Part shown: in pieces, positions 54,590 through 63,836 of the stretch | Layout: every line of letters begins with the position of its first letter | Numbering within the stretch: the stretch's first letter is position 1 | Assembly: GCF_019803445.1 (NCBI RefSeq) | Contig: NZ_CP081844.1 | Location: 2,616,501-2,680,500, forward strand | Origin: Caenibius sp. WL | Lineage (GTDB): Bacteria; Pseudomonadota; Alphaproteobacteria; Sphingomonadales; Sphingomonadaceae | Length of the DNA stretch: 64,000 nt | Direction: 5' to 3' | Made by a program: the position numbers and the translations under genes | The notes under the pieces: generated by a model | Seen by the model: the letters and a program-made list of their open reading frames with translations, nothing else | What the model was told of the DNA's origin: nothing | The model's database searches: none

Positions 54590-55479
54590 TTGCCACGCGT
54601 CGGATGCTGCGTCAGACCAAGCGACCAGCGAATGCCTTCAAGATACATCTTGCGAACATCGGGATCGGACCAACTCTGGCGGGTATGCCCTATACTGGAA
54701 TAAAACACGCGGCCCGCACCGTAATTCCGGGTCCAGGCTACCGCGATATCGGAAGTCCCGGCAGGCTTGGTGTCGATCCGGTCCTGATCGACACGCAGCA
54801 GCACGTTTACATTCTTGCGAGAGAACTTTTTCGGAACATACAATTCGTTCTGTTCCGAAAAATATTGTGGCCAGTGGCGCACTATCGGGGAATCCGGCGC
54901 TTCATTCACCAGCGGGAAAGTGACTGTCGGATGTTCGATAGTGTTGAGCGGATGCCCTCCGAACCCAGCCCCGAACATCTCAGCATAGCCGGGCCAAGAA
55001 TAGTTGGCATCAAGTGCACCATGAATGCCGACAACCGCCTTGCCCCGATCATGCACGAAGGCGAGCAGGGCCTGCTTCGCATCATCGCTCAGCCCCCATT
55101 CCCCGGTGGTATTGACCAACACCACCGCATCGAAATCGCCCAGCCCTTCGGGAATGAAACCGAACCGCATCTTCTGTCCGCCGCGCGGATTGATGAGATC
55201 AAAATCGGTCCGCAGCTCTGCATCGAACAGACCGCTTTCCTGCCCCATCACCGCGATTGCCGTCATCGCATCGGAAATGGATTCGTGATGAAATCCGGTC
55301 GCTCCGCCCAGAACCAATACACGATACTTTCGCGGGGCCCAGCCGCCCATGCGGGCGGCAATGGCATCCTTCTCCGCCTCGGTCATCCTCGCCAGCGCGC
55401 CGCCGCGTTCCGAGGCCGTTGCGGGGTAAATGCTTCCCATAAGCATTGCAGACACAATCAGCCATGCCTTCATTTTCAT
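54586..55479 (-). CDS. ThuA-domain protein, exported
   Basis: This 297-residue protein has an N-terminal signal peptide (cleavage near TATASE) and a ThuA (trehalose utilisation) domain with a class-I glutamine-amidotransferase-like fold: VLVLGGATGFHHESI, NTTGEWGLSDDAKQALLAFV, GIHGALDANYSW and GRVFYSSIGH. The exported position differs from cytoplasmic ThuA of rhizobia. It sits in the hexuronate operon 35 bp after uxuB. Recent family work points to keto-glycoside processing, so a periplasmic keto-sugar step is possible; this remains inference. Confidence 0.82.
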   Translation of the reverse strand: MKMKAWLIVSAMLMGSIYPATASERGGALARMTEAEKDAIAARMGGWAPRKYRVLVLGGATGFHHESISDAMTAIAVMGQESGLFDAELRTDFDLINPRGGQKMRFGFIPEGLGDFDAVVLVNTTGEWGLSDDAKQALLAFVHDRGKAVVGIHGALDANYSWPGYAEMFGAGFGGHPLNTIEHPTVTFPLVNEAPDSPIVRHWPQYFSEQNELYVPKKFSRKNVNVLLRVDQDRIDTKPAGTSDIAVAWTRNYGAGRVFYSSIGHTRQSWSDPDVRKMYLEGIRWSLGLTQHPTRGK

Positions 55480-55514
55480 ACTGCCTCTCCCGTCCCGTTC
55501 TTGTCTGAATTACG

Positions 55515-57005
55515 CTAGTCGATCTGTCCCTCATGCCATGACAGAAACGCGTCGAGAGCCGGACGCCAACCGCACTCCAAAATACTTCGCAAGGCTGCCG
55601 GAAACGCCTGGCGCAACCGCGAACTGATCCCGAATTCTGTCGGAAAAACGCCGGATTTGTCGATGAACAGTCCGGCAAGACGATCGATGTCGCTGCCAGC
55701 TTCCCGCCATAAATCGCGCAGGCGATCAGCCAGCGGATCGTCCACCTTGTAGCTTGCCCCATTTGCGGAACGACCACGGGTGTGCACGGCCCACGCCGCC
55801 AAGCTGAGCATATGAGCGGCGCTGCCCTGCCCCGCCTTGTCACGCTCGATCATTGTTGCCAGCCAACGCTGCGGGATCTTCTGCGATCCATCCATCGCAA
55901 TTTGCTTCAACCGATGATCGAGAGCCGGATTGGCAAACCGGCGCAGAAGGGCATCGCCGTAGGCGCCGGGATCGAGATCAGCGCTTCGCGGCAGGCAAGG
56001 CGCCGCTTCCTTCATCATCTGAATCTGCACCATCGAATTAAGGGCAGGATCCGCAACAGCTTCATGCACGAAATCGAACCCCAATCCGATGCCAAAGTAG
56101 GCCAGCGTCGAATGGCTGCCGTTGAGCAGGCGCAGCTTTGCGGTTTCAAACGCATGCACGTTGTCGACAAACTGGGCGCCGCCTGCTTCCCAGCGAGGGC
56201 GCGGCCCGGCAAAGCGATTTTGGATCACCCATTGGCGGAAAGGTTCCGTCACCACCATCGCGCGGTCGATCAGGCCGGTCCGTTCTGCCAGCGCATCGAT
56301 CTCCGCCCTCGTGACAGCAGGGACGATCCGATCGACCACCGTATCGGGACACGCCACATGCCGAGCAGTCCAGGCCGCGAGCGAAGGATTATCCCGTTCG
56401 AGGTATTCGGCCAGAAGTTCAGCCAGTAAATGGCCGTTGCCGGGCAAGTTATCGCACGACACGAGAGTTACCCCGCCGCAGCCGGCGGCTTTGCGCTGCG
56501 CCAACCCGGCGGCAAGAACCGTATAAATCGTTCCAGGTTGGGCTGCTTGGGCATAGTCCAGTTGATTGCTGCCCGCCTGCCGGCAATAACCTTTTTCCGT
56601 CACCGTCAGCGTAACGATGTGCGTGGTAGGGGACGCCAGCGCGGCAAGTACCGCAGCAGGATTTTCCCGCGCAGCATAGACGGCTTCGACCGCGCCGATC
56701 ACTCGCATCGCAGCCCGCTGCCCGCTGCGTTCCATTACGGTGTAAAGATTGTCCTGCGGCACCATGAGATCACGTACAGCAGGAGAACGCAGGGACACGG
56801 CGGTGATCCCCCACCCCTCATCGCCTGCAGCCAGGGCATCGTCCGTATAAACGGCCTGATGGGCCCGGTGGAAAGCACCAATACCCAGATGCACGATACC
56901 GCCACGCGGCCTGCCCAAGCGAAAGGCAGGGCGGGCGATCTCTCCCCTCATACTGCCCAATGTCGCTATCGAGAGGCGCCGCTTTTGAGAAAGAGCGCTG
57001 TGCAT
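55515..57005 (-). CDS. uxuB: Fructuronate reductase (mannitol dehydrogenase family)
   Basis: UxuB reduces D-fructuronate to D-mannonate with NADH. The 496-residue polyol-dehydrogenase protein has the N-terminal loop HLGIGAFHRAHQAVYTD, VTEKGYCRQ, SCDNLPGNG, and the catalytic Lys region in KLRLLNGSHSTLAY. The ATG at 57005 shares one base with the uxaC stop (TGATG). Tagaturonate reductase or mannitol dehydrogenase is possible by family alone, but the adjacent uxaC and manD favour fructuronate. Confidence 0.88.
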   Translation of the reverse strand: MHSALSQKRRLSIATLGSMRGEIARPAFRLGRPRGGIVHLGIGAFHRAHQAVYTDDALAAGDEGWGITAVSLRSPAVRDLMVPQDNLYTVMERSGQRAAMRVIGAVEAVYAARENPAAVLAALASPTTHIVTLTVTEKGYCRQAGSNQLDYAQAAQPGTIYTVLAAGLAQRKAAGCGGVTLVSCDNLPGNGHLLAELLAEYLERDNPSLAAWTARHVACPDTVVDRIVPAVTRAEIDALAERTGLIDRAMVVTEPFRQWVIQNRFAGPRPRWEAGGAQFVDNVHAFETAKLRLLNGSHSTLAYFGIGLGFDFVHEAVADPALNSMVQIQMMKEAAPCLPRSADLDPGAYGDALLRRFANPALDHRLKQIAMDGSQKIPQRWLATMIERDKAGQGSAAHMLSLAAWAVHTRGRSANGASYKVDDPLADRLRDLWREAGSDIDRLAGLFIDKSGVFPTEFGISSRLRQAFPAALRSILECGWRPALDAFLSWHEGQID

Positions 57006-58423
57006 CACAGATGGTATGCCTGCTTGGCAAGCGTGTAACTGAGATCGACCGCGAGTTCAGCCGCCTCGTCCTCATCCAATTGATGTTGCGCGACAAGATC
57101 AGCCAGAACACCGCAATCGATCCGCCGGGCAACATCGTGCCTCGCCGGGATGGACAGGAATGCGCGCGTATCGTCGTTGAAGCCGACGCAGTTGTAGAAA
57201 CCAGCCGTTTCCGTCATCCGGGCGCGAAAACGGCGCATCCCTTCCGGACTGTCATGGAACCACCATGCCGGGCCAAGGCGTAAAGCCGGATAATGTCCGG
57301 CCAACGGGGCCAGTTCGCGCGCATATGTGCTTTCGTCCAGCGTGAAGACAATCAGCGTGAGCCGGGGATCGTTGCCGAACCGGTCAAGCAACGGGCGCAA
57401 ACCATGCACGAAATCGGTTCTGGCGGGGATATCCCCCCCTTTGTCCCGCCCGAAGCGTCTGAAAACAGCAGAGTTGTGATTGCGGAAGGAGCCCGGGTGC
57501 AATTGCATCACCAAGCCATCGTCGATGCTCATACCCGCCATGACGGTCAACATATGGGCACGGAACAGCTCAGCCTGCGCAGGTGATGCCTTGCCTGCCG
57601 CTACGACCGAGAACAAGTCTGCCGCTTCCGCGTCGCCAAGGTCCGCCGTTGCGGCCGTGGGGTGTCCATGATCGGTGGACGTCGCGCCTGCATCAGCAAA
57701 CGCCGCCCGCCTCTGCCGCAAGGCCCCGAGATAACCGGTATAGGCAAAGCAATCCTCCCCCGTCAGCGCGGACAGGGCTGCAAGATTTTCAAGAAACCCT
57801 TCGTATTCCGGATCGACAACCGGATCGGGGCGGAAAGCGGTGATGACCCGCCCTTGCCAACCGGATGCACGGATCGCCGCGTGATGCTCCAACCGGTCGA
57901 GCGGGGATTCGGTGGTTGCCAGCACTTCGATATTCAGCCGGTCGAACAGCGCCCGCGGCCGGAATTCCGGGGTCGCCAGCCGCTGCTCAATATGATCGAA
58001 ATAGAAATCAGCCGTTTCCCGATCCAGCCGCACATCGATGCCGAACAGTTCATGAAACACCCAATCCAGCCACAAGCGCGTCGGCGTGCCACGAAACAGA
58101 TGGTAGTTCTCCGCGAAAATCCGCCAAGCCGAACGCTGGTCGGCAATTACGGATGCGCTGCCGTCGACCGGCGCAATGCCCAAATCCTCCAGCCGGACAC
58201 CCTGGCTGTAAAGCATCCGCACGACATAGTGATCAGGTTGCAGCAGCAATTGCGCGGCATCGGTGAAGGCTGCATTCTCTGCAAACCAGCGCGGATCTGT
58301 GTGCCCATGCGGGCTGACGATCGGCAAAGCCGCAACATGCGCATAGAGGCGACGGGCGATGGCACATACGGCCTCATCGACTGGAAACAACCGGTCTGGG
58401 TGCAAGACAAGAGGACGTACCAT
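57005..58423 (-). CDS. uxaC: Glucuronate isomerase
   Basis: UxaC converts D-glucuronate to D-fructuronate. The 472-residue amidohydrolase-superfamily protein starts MVRPLVLHPDRLFP and shows the metal-binding SPHGHTDPRWFAEN, DRLNIEVLATTESPLD, MQLHPGSFRNHN, and the C-terminal NCVGFNDDTRAFLSIPARHDVARR. Length is normal. The start at 58423 is 5 bp after the regulator stop; a longer frame reaches inside that gene and is not used. Confidence 0.93.
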   Translation of the reverse strand: MVRPLVLHPDRLFPVDEAVCAIARRLYAHVAALPIVSPHGHTDPRWFAENAAFTDAAQLLLQPDHYVVRMLYSQGVRLEDLGIAPVDGSASVIADQRSAWRIFAENYHLFRGTPTRLWLDWVFHELFGIDVRLDRETADFYFDHIEQRLATPEFRPRALFDRLNIEVLATTESPLDRLEHHAAIRASGWQGRVITAFRPDPVVDPEYEGFLENLAALSALTGEDCFAYTGYLGALRQRRAAFADAGATSTDHGHPTAATADLGDAEAADLFSVVAAGKASPAQAELFRAHMLTVMAGMSIDDGLVMQLHPGSFRNHNSAVFRRFGRDKGGDIPARTDFVHGLRPLLDRFGNDPRLTLIVFTLDESTYARELAPLAGHYPALRLGPAWWFHDSPEGMRRFRARMTETAGFYNCVGFNDDTRAFLSIPARHDVARRIDCGVLADLVAQHQLDEDEAAELAVDLSYTLAKQAYHL

Positions 58424-58428
58424 CCCGC

Positions 58429-59214
58429 CTATACCGAAACCGATCTGGCGTAACGGGCGCGCGTGGTTTGTGCCGCCCGACGCGCTTCCTCCACGGCCCG
58501 TTCTTCCGTGGCGAACAACAGATGATCGATAACCGCGCCCAGATGCGCGCGCATGGCCGCACGCGCCTGCGCGGGATCGCGGGATCGCAAGGCTTCGACA
58601 ATGGCGGTGTGCTCCGGGACTACCGGCTTGACCTGCGCATTGCGCGCCTTTTCGTGCAGCAAGGCGCATTCTGGCGAGGCCAAACGCAAATCCCACAAAT
58701 CATCGATTGTCTTGATAATTGCCGCATTGCGCGTCGCACGGGCGATCAACAGATGGAACGCACGGTCGGCGATTTCACCGTCGCCAGACTCATTTCCTAC
58801 TGCCATGTCGCGCACGAGATCATCCAGTTCAGCAAGTTCAGCCTCGCTGATCTGGGTCGCGGCCAGAGCGGCGGCCTCCCCTTCGAACAGGAGACGGGCC
58901 TCGGTCAATTCGAACGCCGTCACGTTGAATGCGGCCTGCGCCTGCTCGTCCGGACGCTGGCGGACATAGGCGCCCGATCCGACCCTGACTTCGACAAGGC
59001 CCTGCACTTCAAGCGCGATAATCGCTTCACGCACGGTCGGGCGACTGACATTGAATTCCGCCGCCAGTTCCCGTTCGGCAGGCAAACGGTCGCCAACGGC
59101 ATACTGCCCCGAAGCAATCGCCGCCACCAGTTGCCGCGCCAATTCCTGATACAGCCGATCCTGGGAAGCCAGCGCCCCCGGCTGCGCCGTCGTCTCGTTG
59201 TTCCGTCGAACCAT
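58429..59214 (-). CDS. GntR/FadR-family (FCD) regulator of the hexuronate locus
   Basis: This 261-residue regulator has an N-terminal winged helix (LPAERELAAEFNVSRPTVREAIIAL) and an FCD ligand domain with probable metal His residues (FHLLIARAT, EHTAIVEAL, MRAHL). It is divergent from manD and first in the leftward operon, so it most likely represses both transcripts in the absence of a uronate such as fructuronate or mannonate. ATG 59214 is used; a GTG at 59223 is possible. It resembles UxuR/ExuR-type regulators. Confidence 0.88.
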   Translation of the reverse strand: MVRRNNETTAQPGALASQDRLYQELARQLVAAIASGQYAVGDRLPAERELAAEFNVSRPTVREAIIALEVQGLVEVRVGSGAYVRQRPDEQAQAAFNVTAFELTEARLLFEGEAAALAATQISEAELAELDDLVRDMAVGNESGDGEIADRAFHLLIARATRNAAIIKTIDDLWDLRLASPECALLHEKARNAQVKPVVPEHTAIVEALRSRDPAQARAAMRAHLGAVIDHLLFATEERAVEEARRAAQTTRARYARSVSV

Positions 59215-59270
59215 ACGTCCCACTCATTCGCTTGGTCGGCAATCACAAATGGCCTAACCAGTTTCATAAA

Positions 59271-59300
59271 ACTTGACAGACCAAAAAGACCTCGTCAAGT
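59271..59300. promoter_or_regulatory. Candidate operator in the regulator/manD divergent region
   Basis: ACTTGAC (59271-59277) and GTCAAGT (59294-59300) form a perfect 7-bp inverted repeat with a 16-nt centre. The left arm overlaps TTGACA, a good -35 element for manD. It is centred about 55 bp before manD and 72 bp before the regulator start. Binding by the FadR-type regulator is plausible, though its sequence differs from classical short FadR operators. Confidence 0.45.
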
Positions 59301-59340
59301 CTCGTAACATAGTGAAGTTAGACAAACCCGGATACGATAT

Positions 59341-60549
59341 ATGAAAATTGATGCGGCCAAGGTTGTGGTTACCAGCCCAGGGCGCAATTTCGTGACGCTC
59401 AAGATCCAGACCGATCAGGGCGTTCATGGCATTGGCGATGCTACGCTGAACGGGCGCGAACTGGCGGTCGTATCTTATCTTCAGGATCATGTGCTTCCTT
59501 GCCTGATCGGCAAGGACCCGCGCCGGATAGAGGATATTTGGCAATATCTTTATCGCGGCGCCTACTGGCGGCGTGGCCCAGTCACCATGTCGGCCATTGC
59601 CGCCGTCGATACCGCCTTATGGGATATCAAGGCCAAAATGGCGGGCATGCCGTTGTACGATCTCCTCGGCGGGAAAAGCCGTGAGGGAATCATGGTCTAT
59701 GGTCATGCCAATGGCCGCGATACCGAGGAGACGGCGGATGAAGTCGCCCGATACATCGAGATGGGATACAAGGCCATTCGCGCGCAGTCTGGCGTTCCCG
59801 GGCTCACCGATGCCTACGGCGTTGGCCGGGGCAAGATGTTTTATGAACCCGCCGACGCGGCCCTGCCCTCCGAAGCAGTGTGGGACACGCGCAAGTATCT
59901 CAATTTCGTCCCTTCTCTGTTCTCCAAACTACGCGAACGGTTCGGTTTCGATTACCACCTGCTCCACGATGTCCATCATCGGCTGACTCCCATAGAGGCA
60001 GCTTCGCTGGGCAAGGCGCTCGAACCGTATAGGCTGTTTTGGCTGGAAGATGCGACCCCGGCTGAAAATCAGGAATCGTTCCGGCTGATCCGTCAACACA
60101 CCACCACTCCCCTGGCCATAGGCGAAATCTTCAACACCATCTGGGACTGCAAGGATCTGATCCAGAACCAGTTGATCGATTTTATCCGCATGACAGTGGT
60201 TCGTGGTGGCGGGATTACCCACTTGCGCCGGATCGCCGATTTCGCCAGCCTCTATCAGGTTCGCACCGGTTGCCACGGAGCCACGGATCTGTCTCCTGTG
60301 ACCATGGGGGCGGCATTGCATTTCGACACCTGGGTACCCAATTTCGGCATCCAGGAATATATGCGCCACACACCGGAAACGGACGCCGTGTTCCCTCATG
60401 CGTACCATATTAATCGGGGCAATCTCTATCCTGGCGACGCAATCGGCCACGGGGTCGATATCGACGAGGCGGAAGCGGCCAAATACCCATATCAGCCCGC
60501 TTATCTGCCGGTGGCCCGTCTCGAAGACGGAACCATGTGGAATTGGTAG
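59341..60549 (+). CDS. manD: D-mannonate dehydratase (enolase superfamily)
   Basis: ManD dehydrates D-mannonate to 2-keto-3-deoxygluconate. The 402-residue protein has the same length as the Novosphingobium aromaticivorans enzyme and the same numbering of catalytic residues: Tyr159, metal ligands Asp210, Glu236 and Glu262, and His212. The ending DGTMWNW is a family hallmark. It replaces the unrelated UxuA dehydratase of enteric bacteria. It is 7 bp from kdgK, so the two form an operon divergent from the regulator. The ribosome site before ATG 59341 is weak. Confidence 0.95.
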   Translation: MKIDAAKVVVTSPGRNFVTLKIQTDQGVHGIGDATLNGRELAVVSYLQDHVLPCLIGKDPRRIEDIWQYLYRGAYWRRGPVTMSAIAAVDTALWDIKAKMAGMPLYDLLGGKSREGIMVYGHANGRDTEETADEVARYIEMGYKAIRAQSGVPGLTDAYGVGRGKMFYEPADAALPSEAVWDTRKYLNFVPSLFSKLRERFGFDYHLLHDVHHRLTPIEAASLGKALEPYRLFWLEDATPAENQESFRLIRQHTTTPLAIGEIFNTIWDCKDLIQNQLIDFIRMTVVRGGGITHLRRIADFASLYQVRTGCHGATDLSPVTMGAALHFDTWVPNFGIQEYMRHTPETDAVFPHAYHINRGNLYPGDAIGHGVDIDEAEAAKYPYQPAYLPVARLEDGTMWNW

Positions 60550-60556
60550 GGCCACC

Positions 60557-61474
60557 ATGCGCATTGCAGTTCTGGGCGAAGGAATGCTGGAGCTTGCCCA
60601 CCCCGGTGATGGCGGACAAGGCTGGCAGCTCGGCTTCGGCGGGGATACACTCAACACGGCGGTGCACTTGGCCCGGTTCGGCGTTCCCACCAGCTACGTC
60701 AGCGCACTGGGCAATGACCCCTTCAGCGCCGATCTGCGCCGCGATTGGGCGGCCGAAGGGCTGGACACCCGCCATATCCTGACGGATCCCGAGCACCTTC
60801 CCGGCCTCTACGCCATTCGCACCGACAGCAAAGGGGAACGCTCGTTCTTCTATTGGCGCAGCGCCAGCGCTGCGCGGCATCTGTTTTCACTGCCCGGCAT
60901 CGATGAAGCGTTGCACCACATGGCCGGCGCGGAACTCCTCTATCTCAGCCTCATCACGCTTGCGGTGATCCCGAGCCAAGCGCGGCCGCGAGTCTATGAT
61001 CTGTGCCGTCAGGTCCGTCAGAACGGCGGGTACGTCGCCTTTGACAGCAATTACCGGCCCCGCCTGTGGGATAGCGTGGAAGATGCTCGCGTCACGGTAG
61101 AGCGCATGGCTGGCCTGTGCGATATCGCCCTTCCCACGGCTTCCGACGATGCGATGCTATTCAACCTAAGCGAGCCAACGCGGATTGCCGCCCATTGGCA
61201 TCGACTTGGCGCAAAAGAAATCGCGGTGAAGCTGGGGAAGGAAGGTTGCCTCCTGTCCTACGCCGGTAAATCGCAACACATCCCGGCCATGGCGGCCATC
61301 CGACCGTTGGACACCAGCGGTGCGGGCGACGCATTCAACGCGGGTTACCTGCAAGCACGTATGCGCGGGCAGAATCAGACAGATGCCGCATATCGTGGCC
61401 ATTCCCTGGCGGCATGGGTGATCACCTGCAACGGCGCTCTGCCTCCTCGTTCAGCCCGAGCCCCCTACAGCTGA
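60557..61474 (+). CDS. kdgK: 2-keto-3-deoxygluconate kinase (PfkB family)
   Basis: KdgK phosphorylates KDG to KDPG. The 305-residue ribokinase-like protein has LGFGGDTLNTAVHLAR near the N terminus, FDSNYRPRLW in the middle, and the catalytic DTSGAGDAFNAGY at the C-terminal end. ATG 60557, 7 bp after manD, is used rather than an in-frame start inside manD. With eda downstream on the other strand, it completes the pathway. Confidence 0.93.
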   Translation: MRIAVLGEGMLELAHPGDGGQGWQLGFGGDTLNTAVHLARFGVPTSYVSALGNDPFSADLRRDWAAEGLDTRHILTDPEHLPGLYAIRTDSKGERSFFYWRSASAARHLFSLPGIDEALHHMAGAELLYLSLITLAVIPSQARPRVYDLCRQVRQNGGYVAFDSNYRPRLWDSVEDARVTVERMAGLCDIALPTASDDAMLFNLSEPTRIAAHWHRLGAKEIAVKLGKEGCLLSYAGKSQHIPAMAAIRPLDTSGAGDAFNAGYLQARMRGQNQTDAAYRGHSLAAWVITCNGALPPRSARAPYS

Positions 61475-61499
61475 TTGCGATGCTATGGCGCGTAAGGAT

Positions 61500-61524
61500 A
61501 CCGGCCGGAAAATGTCCGGCCGGT
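61500..61524. terminator. Bidirectional hairpin between convergent kdgK and TonB receptor genes
   Basis: ACCGGCCGGA (61500-61509) pairs perfectly over 10 bp with TCCGGCCGGT (61515-61524) across a 5-nt loop. It lies midway between two convergent stops, the expected place for a shared terminator. No long T-run is present. Confidence 0.72.
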
Positions 61525-61532
61525 TCCTCCCA

Positions 61533-63782
61533 TCAATAGGATACGGCCACACTGACCCCGACGTAGCGGGAGAAATCGCGCGGAAGAAACTGCGTCACTG
61601 ATTCCGCACCGAACAATTGAACGTAATTGAACAGGCCGCTGGCATAGTGCTTGTTGAACACGTTGCGAGCGAACAGAGTCACACTGTAGCGGCCGCTTTC
61701 CCGTTCCTTTATCCCGATGTTCAGATCGGTGATCCCGAAGGCTTTCTGGATCGTCGTCGGGTCCTGCGAGAGCTGGTACTGAACCTTGCTCTGCCAGGAA
61801 TAAGCCATGCTGATATTCGCATCGAACGGCAGGCTCGGCAGTTCGACCGTATAATCCGCCACGATATTGGCCTTCCACTTCGGCGCATTGCTGAGGTACG
61901 CCCCGGCCAGATCCTGCCGCCCGCTGACGCATCCTTGCGCGACGGTCTGCCCGGCATAGCACTGCGCGTTCGGGTACTTTTTAATTTTCGCGTCGATATA
62001 GGCAAGGCCGCCGCTCAGCGTGAAATTCTGAACCGCGCGCGCCATCCATTCGACTTCCACGCCGCGCGTGCGCAGCGAACCGACATTGTCGAGCCGCAGG
62101 GCCCCGCCCACGGTCGGCTCCAGCGATTGAGCCTGGAAATTGCGATAGTCGGTGGTGAATGCCGTGACGTTGAACATCAGGCGGCGGTCGAGGAACGTCC
62201 CCTTCATCCCCACTTCGTAACTGTCGGCATGTTCGGCCTTCACCGGCTGCAGCGCGGCGATCGCGGCATTGAAGCTGGTCGTGAGATCGTAGGTCTGCCC
62301 CTTGTAGCCGCGCGCATACGTGGCGAACAGCATGACGTCCTTCGACGGCATGTATTGCAGCCCCAACTTGCCGGTGAACGCCGTGTCGCCATTCGATCCG
62401 TGGAAGTTCTGGCCGGACACGTTGTTAGTGAAGGTATAGGCGATGTTCTCGCGATTGATGCGCGCGCCGGCCACCAGGCCGACCTTCTCCGCGAACCGCC
62501 AATCCGCCTGGCCGAACAGGGCATAGCTCTTCGATTCCGAGGTTGCGCTGAAGTTGCCTACGGACACCACCGGCCCGCGCTCGAATTCGCGCGTGAGATC
62601 GTTGTCGGCGTAATACGCGCCGAGCACGTACTTGAACGGCTTGTCCGACGATGTCAGCCGCAGTTCCTGGCTGAAGGAATGCGTGCCGTAGACCCCGTGC
62701 TGCGAAACGCCCCCATGCATGCGCCCGCCGGTGAGATAGCCCAGGACGTCGACCGCGGAATTGTCGATTTCGCCGTAATCGCGGAACGAATAGCGGTTGA
62801 GCGAGGTGATCGACGTCAGCGTGTACTCGCCGATGCCCCAGTTCATCTTCAAGGCAACGCCGCGATCCTTGCCCGTGGGAGTGGCGACCATATCGGAAAC
62901 GAGCTTGGTATTGCTCTTGCCAGGGACGACGCCCGGCGCGAAAACTGCAGGCGTGAAGGACGGGATAAACAACAACCGGGCCGATGGCGACAGTGACCGC
63001 AAGGGTGCCCCGCAGCATTCGGTGCGGGTCTTGTTGTAGTGCCCGAACAAGGTGGCGTCGAAACCGTCCAACGGCTCCCACCGCAGCTTGGCGAACACGC
63101 TGTCACTTTTTTTCCCGTTGACCATCTTCCCGGTGTAGAGATTGCGCACGTTGCCGTCGTAGCGCGACACCGTTCCACTCACGCGGAAAGCCAGCGTGTT
63201 GGTGATCGGGCCCGACAGGCTCAATGCGTAACGCTGCTCGTCATCGTCCGTCACCTTGACTTCGGCATGGGCAGAGAACCTGTCTGAGGGCTGCTTCGTC
63301 GTGACGGAAACCACGCCGGCGGATGCCGATTTGCCAAACAGCGTGCTCTGTGGCCCGCGCAGGACTTCGACCCGCTCGATATCGACGAGATCGGTCAGAG
63401 CCTGCGACTGCTGGGCCAGAGCGATGTCATCCACCACCACCAGCACGCTGGATTCCACACCGATGCCATAAGCGAAAGTACCCACCCCACGCAGCGAAAT
63501 CGAGCTAACTGCCGGGTTGCCGCCATCCTGGAATGTCATGCTGGGCGCCATTTTGGCGATATCGGTAAAATTGCTGCCACCGATCTTTTCCAGCGCATCG
63601 CCGTTCAGCACCGTGATCGCCACCGGCACATCCTGCACATTGGCCGCGCGCTTTTCCGCCGTCACGATGATTTCTTCGATGCCGCCGCGCGACGAGGCCG
63701 TTGCAGTCTGGCTCTGTGCCTGCACGGCAGCAGGCACAGACAAGGCGATGACGGCGGTTGCCGCCATGAATTGCTTCTTCAT
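61533..63782 (-). CDS. TonB-dependent receptor, likely for uronate oligosaccharide uptake
   Basis: This 749-residue outer-membrane receptor has a signal peptide ending VQAQ, a plug domain (IEEIIVTAEKRAANVQDVPVAI, LRGPQSTLFGKSASAG) and a barrel ending in an aromatic residue (VAVSY). It lacks an STN domain, so it is not a sigma-signalling receptor. GGGAGGGAGTTC precedes the ATG. It lies between kdgK and a gene whose C terminus looks malectin-like. Carriage of a glucuronate-containing oligosaccharide is likely by context but not proven. Confidence 0.9.
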   Translation of the reverse strand: MKKQFMAATAVIALSVPAAVQAQSQTATASSRGGIEEIIVTAEKRAANVQDVPVAITVLNGDALEKIGGSNFTDIAKMAPSMTFQDGGNPAVSSISLRGVGTFAYGIGVESSVLVVVDDIALAQQSQALTDLVDIERVEVLRGPQSTLFGKSASAGVVSVTTKQPSDRFSAHAEVKVTDDDEQRYALSLSGPITNTLAFRVSGTVSRYDGNVRNLYTGKMVNGKKSDSVFAKLRWEPLDGFDATLFGHYNKTRTECCGAPLRSLSPSARLLFIPSFTPAVFAPGVVPGKSNTKLVSDMVATPTGKDRGVALKMNWGIGEYTLTSITSLNRYSFRDYGEIDNSAVDVLGYLTGGRMHGGVSQHGVYGTHSFSQELRLTSSDKPFKYVLGAYYADNDLTREFERGPVVSVGNFSATSESKSYALFGQADWRFAEKVGLVAGARINRENIAYTFTNNVSGQNFHGSNGDTAFTGKLGLQYMPSKDVMLFATYARGYKGQTYDLTTSFNAAIAALQPVKAEHADSYEVGMKGTFLDRRLMFNVTAFTTDYRNFQAQSLEPTVGGALRLDNVGSLRTRGVEVEWMARAVQNFTLSGGLAYIDAKIKKYPNAQCYAGQTVAQGCVSGRQDLAGAYLSNAPKWKANIVADYTVELPSLPFDANISMAYSWQSKVQYQLSQDPTTIQKAFGITDLNIGIKERESGRYSVTLFARNVFNKHYASGLFNYVQLFGAESVTQFLPRDFSRYVGVSVAVSY

Positions 63783-63836
63783 GAACTCCCTCCCATTCGT
63801 ATTTCAGATGCGCGGACCTCGCGCCAATCTTCCCGA

